Assembly: GCF_963678635.1 (NCBI RefSeq)
Contig: NC_087065.1
Coordinates: 2,788,001-2,852,000 of the forward strand
DNA: 64,000 nt
Direction of reading: 5' to 3'
Source of the DNA: Symsagittifera roscoffensis
Lineage: Eukaryota; Xenacoelomorpha; Acoela; Convolutidae
The notes under the pieces are model-generated. The model was not told the DNA's origin. It worked only from the letters and a program-made list of their open reading frames with translations, and did not search any database. Position numbers and translations under genes: made by a program. This document shows positions 46,642-54,700 of the stretch, in pieces (the first letter of the stretch is position 1; each line of letters starts with the position of its first letter).

Positions 46642-47765
46642 GTGTATGATAATCCTGAGTATGGATTATAAAATGTAATGTAGCCAATTGTGTTTTTGGT
46701 ATATCTGTCGTATTTGTATATTACTTCAGTAGTTATAAACGGTGGTGGTAATGATTGAGCTGTTATGTTAGGTGGATTTAATGGGTAGGGATGTTGGGTA
46801 ATATTATTTAACTTAACTGTGATTTCAAACTTTAATTGTAAACTGTTTTGTTGGAGTATTTGAATATTGTGATCACGGATATCGTTGTGAATATCTTGGC
46901 GATATTGTAATCTATTAAGTGCCCAGTTATGAAGGCGGTTACTTTCTTGATGTTGTCCAAATAGTGGTGGAGGTGCTGTAAATGTATTCCAATCTAGTCT
47001 TAAAGGAATATTTATTGATGATTGTTCTCGATATCTGGCGTCGAGATTATTTGGAAAATTTAAGTTAAAAGGTGGTGGTGAAATCTGGCTTATTGATGGT
47101 GTTGATGGTAGTGATAATGTTTCTGGTAGTGATGAGGATGTTGTTGTATCCGTAGAAATATCTATGGGGTCATTGACTAAATTTGGTTCACCTTGTGTAA
47201 ATGAATGTGTAGTCCAATATGGAAATCGTGATGTTTGGTTTGTGGGGTTGAAAGGATTTTCACGTATTTGCTCAGATGTTGGTGTTGAACCTAAGTAATC
47301 TGATGGTAGACTTGAGGTGCTACGTTGTGAAAGAAGCGTAGGGGTTTCTGGTAATATACCAATGGGGTTTTCTGGAGTGTTTTGTGATGGGGATTGAGGT
47401 ATATCAAAATGAACTCGGGGAGTTTGAAGATTTCTGTTTCGTCGAGGATGTATAATTTGTCTATTTATTTCGACTGTATTTTGGTTTTGACTAGGATTTC
47501 TTATTCTACTTAGTTCTTGTGGTAGTGTTGGGTATAGGTTATATGTTGGTTCGCTTAAAGGTGCTTGTCGTTGAACTGGTTCTAGTGGTTCTGATAAACG
47601 AGCATGTCGTTCTTCAAAAGTGTATGGATTGTCTTGAAAAGAAATTCGTGTAGATGTTTGAGGATTTTGAGTAATTGAAGGTGGTGTTTGGTTATCTTGG
47701 GATGATGTCGGTGAAGACTGATTCTGTGACTGTTGGGTAGCAATTTTTGATGGATTTTTGAATTG
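46629..47765 (-). CDS. 378-codon open frame with no methionine, upstream of env
   Basis: Read codon by codon, this frame is open from just after a TAA (47766-47768) to TAA at 46629-46631 and contains no ATG, so an ATG-based search misses it. Residues 1 to about 235 are Pro/Ser/Thr/Asn/Gln-rich (PTSSQDNQTPPSITQNPQTS near the start). The rest looks folded (FGQHQESNRLHNWALNRLQY, then EVIYKYDRYTKNTIGYITFY). In all three sense frames only two ATGs occur across it, opening ORFs of 7 and 3 codons. Its codon use and amino-acid style resemble the flanking element ORFs. It could start at a non-AUG codon, or be joined to an upstream exon by splicing (CCCAACAG near 47730 is one possible acceptor). Function unknown. 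Confidence 0.7.
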   Translation of the reverse strand, partial: QFKNPSKIATQQSQNQSSPTSSQDNQTPPSITQNPQTSTRISFQDNPYTFEERHARLSEPLEPVQRQAPLSEPTYNLYPTLPQELSRIRNPSQNQNTVEINRQIIHPRRNRNLQTPRVHFDIPQSPSQNTPENPIGILPETPTLLSQRSTSSLPSDYLGSTPTSEQIRENPFNPTNQTSRFPYWTTHSFTQGEPNLVNDPIDISTDTTTSSSLPETLSLPSTPSISQISPPPFNLNFPNNLDARYREQSSINIPLRLDWNTFTAPPPLFGQHQESNRLHNWALNRLQYRQDIHNDIRDHNIQILQQNSLQLKFEITVKLNNITQHPYPLNPPNITAQSLPPPFITTEVIYKYDRYTKNTIGYITFYNPYSGLSYTCIF

Positions 47766-47770
47766 TTACT

Positions 47771-47959
47771 TTAGTGGGAAGGTTTATGTTTATTATAGTA
47801 TTCTTCCAAAAAAAGAATTAGAAGGATTGTTGCTAGGGCAAATGTGAAGATTGCTTTCTTTATACATTTACATATTGTCAAAATGAGGGATGATAAAAAT
47901 GTTATGAAAATTACAAACAATAAAAAAATATCGGTTCTACTGAAAATTGTTCGTATCAT
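47771..47959 (-). CDS. 62-aa hydrophobic protein (two membrane segments)
   Basis: Two hydrophobic stretches (IFLLFVIFITFLSSLILTI and IFTFALATILLILFL) are separated by CKCIKK, followed by a short charged tail. Its ATG shares ATGA (47956-47959) with the stop of the 76-aa ORF. A small double-pass protein beside an envelope gene invites comparison with viroporins, but that is only analogy. Confidence 0.55.
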   Translation of the reverse strand: MIRTIFSRTDIFLLFVIFITFLSSLILTICKCIKKAIFTFALATILLILFLEEYYNKHKPSH

Positions 47960-48186
47960 TTAGACAAGTTATATGACTCGTACCTGTGGATGTAATCAAG
48001 GGTTTTGGAAAGTTGGAGGAATAGTTCGAGTATAGTGTAGAAAATTAAAAAAATGTTACAAAAAATGATTAGGATTATTAGAAAAGATTCAAGTATATCA
48101 AAAAGAAATATTATAAAGGTTTCAAGTATTGTAAAAAAATGTTTAAGATTTATGAGTATTTGAGTAACTGATTGAGAGAAGAGCAT
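47956..48186 (-). CDS. 76-aa hydrophobic protein
   Basis: It is strongly Ile/Leu/Phe-rich from about residue 15 to 60, with a polar C-terminus (YIHRYESYNLSK). Its ATG follows directly on the TAA of a 43-codon ATG-less open stretch (about 48187-48320). It is linked to the 62-aa ORF by an ATGA overlap. Unrecognised. Confidence 0.5.
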   Translation of the reverse strand: MLFSQSVTQILINLKHFFTILETFIIFLFDILESFLIILIIFCNIFLIFYTILELFLQLSKTLDYIHRYESYNLSK

Positions 48187-48783
48187 TTAAGAAATGATCT
48201 CTTGGTCGAATATTTTTTGCTGTTTGAGGCGATTTTCTAGTGTGGTCGGATTATTTATTAGTTTTTTGACAAGTGGGTTGAGTTTTGTAAAAAATTGTTG
48301 GGGGCAATTTTCATGGTGACTGGGAGGTCGTCTTTTTCTTTATTTTTGTTTGTCAAATGATCCGGGGTATGGTGAGATTTTTATACTTTAGGCTAATTAA
48401 AATGTTCATTTTGTTACTTTAGGCTAAGTTAACAAATTTGCTTTGGGGGTATTCGTGGTCTGAGTTGGGGAAATATTGTTGATCTTTGGGTTATTAGATA
48501 AGGGAGGGGTACGGTATTATGGTGATATTTATTTTAGTTGTCAAGTTGGAGTGGTTTGCTTATTTTTGACCTGGAGGTCGTAAAGTTATAGTTATAGATG
48601 TGCCTGGAGTTCTATATGATTCGTCTAATTGGTCTTAGTTTGAGTTAGAGAAAGTGACGGATTGGATGAATCCTATTGGTCTATTTTGAACTAGAATTAT
48701 TACGTACTTGTCAGCATGTTATTTTGAAAAATGTAAATGAAAAATGTTTCGGAGGTTTCAAGATTGTGAAGCAAATGTTAAAA
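48187..48783 (-). other. Region between pol stop and small ORFs
   Basis: 600 bases. Its 3' part holds an open stretch without ATG (it reads NCPQQFFTKLNPLVKKLINN and ends IIS-TAA immediately before the ATG of the 76-aa ORF). CTCCCAG followed by TCACCATG near 48315 could be a splice acceptor for a subgenomic env RNA. The rest shows nothing. Confidence 0.4.
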
Positions 48784-51700
48784 TTACTTTTGAAATTCCA
48801 CTTTCTTTAAAATTTTAGATTGGGGGATGAATATTTTATAGTTTTTACGTGGTTGATTTCGGAGTCTTGTTGTTTTTCTATTTTCTGATTTGTCGATTTG
48901 TTCTTGGGGTATTATTTGTTCGGTCATTTTTCTATTTTTTCTTTGTTTTGGAGATTCTTTATGGTTTTGTGTATTGTTTTTGGTGGCGGTTGGTTTTGTG
49001 TTTTGATTTTCGGTGGGGTTATCATTTTGTTCTGTGTTTTTCAGATGTGGTTCATTTTGAATGATTTTTAATCCTGTGAAAGAATATAATTGAGTTAATT
49101 CGCGGAGTGCGTATTCTTTTGGGTAATAAGGTAATAGGTTGTTTCGATGTTGAACGATTTCTTTTTTGTTTGAGTCGGTAATTTTATATGTGACATCAGT
49201 GGGTTTTGCAATTATTTGGTATGGTCCTTTTCGAAGGGGTTGTAATTTTTTAGAAATTCCTTTTTGAGTATTAAAATTAGGTATTAAAACAAATGTTCCA
49301 ATTTTTAATTCGGAGGCTGGTGTAAAACGTGAATTGATTTGTTCATTAATGTTTTGTCTTTGTAATAACTTTTTTGTTATTTTTTGATAAATTTCATTGT
49401 GTTTTTTATCTCTATTTAGAATCCATTCGGTGTGTGTACCGGAGGCTAGTTTAAGAATTTGTGGGTGATGAAAATGATCTTCATCGTGTGTATGTAAAGG
49501 TAGGTTATAACAAATTGAGTCTTTATTTGGTTGACAATAACCTTGTGCGTTTTTATGAGAATTTGCTGTAAACATTATTGGTTTGCGTGGCTTTTGGTTA
49601 AAAACCATTTCGTATGGTGACATTCCTAAAGTTGTCGTAATTTGTGAATTATACGCTAAGGGAAATAATTTTACATCTGCTGACCATTCGGTATATTTTG
49701 TATCATTTCCGTTGATGATACATCTAAGATATTCTTGTAATGAACGGTTCATACCTTCGACTAAGCCGTTTGTCCAAGGTGCATGAGATGTACGTGGTTT
49801 GTGTTTAATGTTATATAAATGACATAGTGTGATAATTTCATTATTTATGAATTCTGTACCGTTGTCTGTAACTAAAATTTCTGGTAGTCCGAATTTTGCT
49901 ATCCAGTGTTCATAGAGTGTTGTGTAAGCGTAATAAGCGTTACAATGTGGTACTGGGTTAAGTGCTACATAATGTGTAAATGCGTCAACAATTACCATAA
50001 TGTAGGAGTTTCCTTCGGATGAGGGTGAAATTGGTCCTTTAGTATCAAATGAGATACGATGATTAAAGTACAAACTTTGTCCTTTAAAATCTTGTTTTTG
50101 TGCTATTTGTTTTTGATTTGGGTAAGGTTTATTTAGTTGACATACTATACAGTCATTGCATAGTACTTTTATCCAAATTGGTGCATTTGGGAAATAAAAG
50201 TTTTGTATAAAATTTGAATATGTTTTCTCTGATCCAGAGTGTCCTTTAATATTTTGTGTATGTGAAATATTAAAAGCTATAAGAATCATACTTAAAGGGA
50301 GACATGGAACTGTAGATTCATTCAGGTTATACTCTAAAAGGTCTGTATTTTCGTTAATTGTTGTGTTGTTAAATTTGCGAAAGTATCGGAGGAGTGTTTT
50401 GTTTCCTAGAATGGTTGAATCTGCCTTGACAGGTTTAGTTTTATATTTGTGCCATGATTTTAGTTGTCTAATTATCGGGTCAAGATTTTGATATTGTTTC
50501 AGTGTTGAAATTGTAATCGTTTCTGTTGGAGGGAGAAAAATGTTTTCAATTTCGAATTTAGATAAGGGTATTGTATCAAGTGGGTCGTGAAGGTCAAAAA
50601 CTTGATTTATTGTGTATTTTGAATCATTTGTTTGTGGTCCTGATAAATTTATTTTATCAGTTAAATCTTCTTTTTCAATTAGTGGAAAATGGTCTTTTTT
50701 AGGCGGGTGTTGTTTTGTTCGTTTTTGTTGGGTGTTATTTTTTATCCATTGAGAATATGGGATTGGTTTGAAAGTTGATGTTCCAAGTAGATCAACTTCA
50801 TAATGATTATTTTGACAATCTAAATAAAGTGGGAAATGTTGTAAATTATTTATTTGTGATTGTTCAATATCAGTTTTTACTGCATATTTGCATTCCAATC
50901 GGGGTGATGTTTCGTTTTCTGCAAGGTAGAATTTTATGTTTTTGGGTATTTCAACTGTTGTTTTTCGTGTAAGTAATTCAGGTGGTGTATTTCGACTTAA
51001 GGTGTCTGGTAATGCAAGATTTTTTCCTGCAGTCCAAACTATATGTAAGTTTGGAAATTTCATTAGAATTAGTTGAAATCTGTAAACTCGGTGGTTTGGG
51101 TTAGATTTTTGTGTAAAGAGAAAGATGATTGGTTTATGGTCTGTGAATAGAACTGTTGGATGTTTTGATCCAAGTATCAGAAATTCATATTCTGTCAGTG
51201 TATATATTATGGCTGTACATTCTCTCATTAGAGTTGAGAGTCGTAGCTCTGCTTGAGTGAATAATCGAGAATTTGCTGATATGAGGTTCATTTTATTTGT
51301 ACCATTATGTGATTGTAATAGTGCTGCACCGATGCCAAAGTTCGAAGCATCGCACATTGCATAAAATGGTTGATTTGAATCTGGAATTGTGTTTGAAATT
51401 TGTTCAGTTAAAAGTTTCTTTACTTCTTCAAATCGTGTTTGATGTTCTGTGTTCCATTCAAAATTATTTTGTTGTCTAAGGATGTTATAAAATGGTCGTA
51501 GATATAATTGCATTTTATAAACATATTTACTTAAAAAGTTTAACATTCCAAGAAATTCTTGGATTTTCTTTTTATTTGTTGGTGGTTGAAGTTTTTGAAT
51601 AGCGTCAATGCGTGATTTCAATGGAGTGATTGTTTTTCTTTCTATATTATGTCCTAAGAATTTAACTCTTGTCAAAAAGAAGTGTGATTTATCGGGGGCG

Positions 51701-54700
51701 GCCTTCAGATTTTCGTTCTGAAGTATTTGGTGATATTTTTCTAAAACATTGAACATCTCGTCTTTTGTTTGTGATTGCATAAAAACATCGTCTAAATAGG
51801 TGATTGCGTTTTTCTTGAGTATTAGTGGTCTAAAAATTTTGCTCATAAAAGCTGAAAATGCTGCTGGTCCTATGGATATTCCATAGAATAAGCGGTTGAA
51901 TTCATATTGTTGGTTTCCGATAACAAATTGTGTTAAACGTCGTGATTGTTCATCTAGTGGCATTTGATTGTATGCACTATTCATATCGGCGGTTGTAAAG
52001 TATTTGCCGTTTATTTTTGTTAAAATAACTTGTATTGGTTCAATGGGCCAATTACATTTTGATTCATCTATGAGTGAATTGAGGTATCTAGCGTCGAGAA
52101 CGATTTTTAATGATTCTCCTTTAGCTAGAATGATAACGGGGTTGATAAATGTGTTGCCTTTTGGTTGTTCTTCTTTATTAACTGGTGATATAATGTTGTA
52201 TTGTTCTAAAATATCGAGTAATCTGTTCACTTTATCATGTAAGTGAATTGGTACTTTACTTGCTCTCTGTTTTTTGAAAACTGCGTCTGGTTTTAACGGG
52301 AGATGTAGTGATGAACTGATTTTTCCAACATCGAATTTTGATGTTGCATAGACTGATGAATATTCAATTAGCTGTTTGGCTAACTTTTCGAATTCGTCTT
52401 GTGTTATTTGTGAATGTTGGAAATTAAACATTGTTAAAAATTTCTGTTGGTCCTCTGTGTAGTTACTTATGTTGAATGTAGGTTTGAAATATGGAGTTAT
52501 TGTGAAATAATCCGTATTTCTGTTTTCGTTACTTATTATATTATTTATAGATAATTCTTCATTAAGAATTGTAGATTGGCAAATATCTAGTAATTGGAGT
52601 ATATTATTTACGCGATAGGCTTTTTCGTGTATTGGTGATATTGTAGCGTTGGTTTCACAATATCCTAAAAGTCCTAAAGGTAATGTTACTTGGTAAGGTG
52701 TGTTATTATAGACATGTAAGGAAATGATATCGGAATTCGAATTTTTCAAATATTTTATGGATGAGATTGTGATTTTGAAAAATTTGTGAATAGGTTTGAA
52801 TTCAAATTCTGACATATAAAATTTTTGTTTGTTTTGTTCTTTATCATATTGGTGAACTTGTTTGATTGAAAAATTATAGATATTTCCTGATAGTGGTTTC
52901 AAGTGTTTTCTTTGTTGGTTAAATATCGGGTAGAATTTTGAAAAGAATGGTGGTTGTTTATTTAATCTTTGAAAAAATGTTAAGGATGTTTCTTTTGTTT
53001 TTGTATATTTATCTTTGATTAATATTTTACTATTTAGTATGTTAATTGTTGGTATATACTTCGAAATAAATGGTATTCCAATGATATTATATTTAATGTC
53101 AGTGATATGGAATATTTGTTTAAATGGCTTATTTAAAATTTTGCTTTGTTCCATTGTTCTGGTGGGGAGGAGAAATAATTGGATTTTTCCGTAGTTTATC
53201 AATGTTGATCCTTGTGCTGTTGCTAACTTACTGGAGGTTTCAAGAGGTGTTAGCTTTGGATGTAAAGTTTTTATTTCATTCCATGTGGGGATGTTTATTA
53301 TGTTTGATTCTGCTCCTGAATCAATTAAAAAATCTATTTCAAGGTCTGGTGGTTGAAATTCTTTATTTCTTGGGCTTTCTAAGAGAAATGGTATTGTCCA
53401 AATTTTTTCTTTGGGTTGTTCTTTTTGTATATTTTGATAAATGTGGTTTGTATTCAAGCATTTTGTTTTGGTATTTTTATTGGTTTGATTTGTAGTGTTA
53501 ATCTCATTTGTTTCTTGTGTCGTTGGTGTGGAATTTATGGGTGTAGTGTAATAATTTTGAAGAAATTCTGATTGATTTTCATATATGTGTGATGGAAAGG
53601 GTTGTTCATATATGACAGATTCATAGTCATTTTCGACTTTTTTCATATTGATAGAAAGAGTGTTTTCAGTATCACTTTCTGAATCTGATGATGTACAGTT
53701 TATTTGATTGAGTTGTAACGTATCAGTTACTGTGTCATCAATACCTGGAGGGTCTGATGTTGTTTCTGGGTTAGATTGTACTTGATTGATTTGTCTTTGA
53801 TGTTTAGGTGTACTACTTCTGTGGCGATTATTAGAATTATTATAGTTATTATTATTCCGGTGTGGTGATTGGGAATAATTTCTATAACGATTATTATAAC
53901 TTGAGTGTCGATTTTGTGAATTATTTCGCGATCTGTTTTGGTAATTATTGTTTGGTCTGTTATAGTTCGATCTATTATATGAGTTATTCCTTGATTGATT
54001 GTTCGGGTAATTCTGGTTTCGGTTGTTTGAATAACTTCTATTTCGATTATAGGAGTAGTTTCTATTCCTATTGTATGATGAATTTCGTGATTGGTTGTTT
54101 GGATAGTAGTTATTTCTTGATTGGGAATTAGATCTAGAAACAAATCGTTGTGTATTTGAATTTGATCTGGAGTAGTTACTTCTACTATTTGGTCTATTGT
54201 AGTGATTTTGTGATGAATTTTGTGTATTTCTTCGTTCTGGCGATCTTCCTCTATAACTTGAGTTATATGGTGATTGATTTCTTGTATAATTTGTATTGTT
54301 CGGGAGTGGTTTTCCTGAACTGTTGTTGCTGTGGACTGTTTTGTTCGGTAGATTTTGATCTTTTTTCATGTATTGATAGAATGATTTATTTGGTTCTTTA
54401 TATTTTTGAGGTTTATTTTGATTGTCTTGCTGTTTTTGTCTACATTCGGAAATACTATGTCCGTATCGTCGGCAATAATTACACCATTTTTTGAAAGATG
54501 GTTTGCCTTTAAAGTTTGGGTTCTTTTCGTAAATATTGAGTATTTCAGTGATTTTTTCAACGAGGTCTGTCTCTGATTCCTGTATATTATTAATATTAGT
54601 GGGAGTCGTTTCAATTCTATTAACGTATTGTAATTTCAGATTTTCCGTTTCTTCTAGTTTCATCGTGATTTCTGCTTGTTCTAATTTGTCTACTAGTTTT

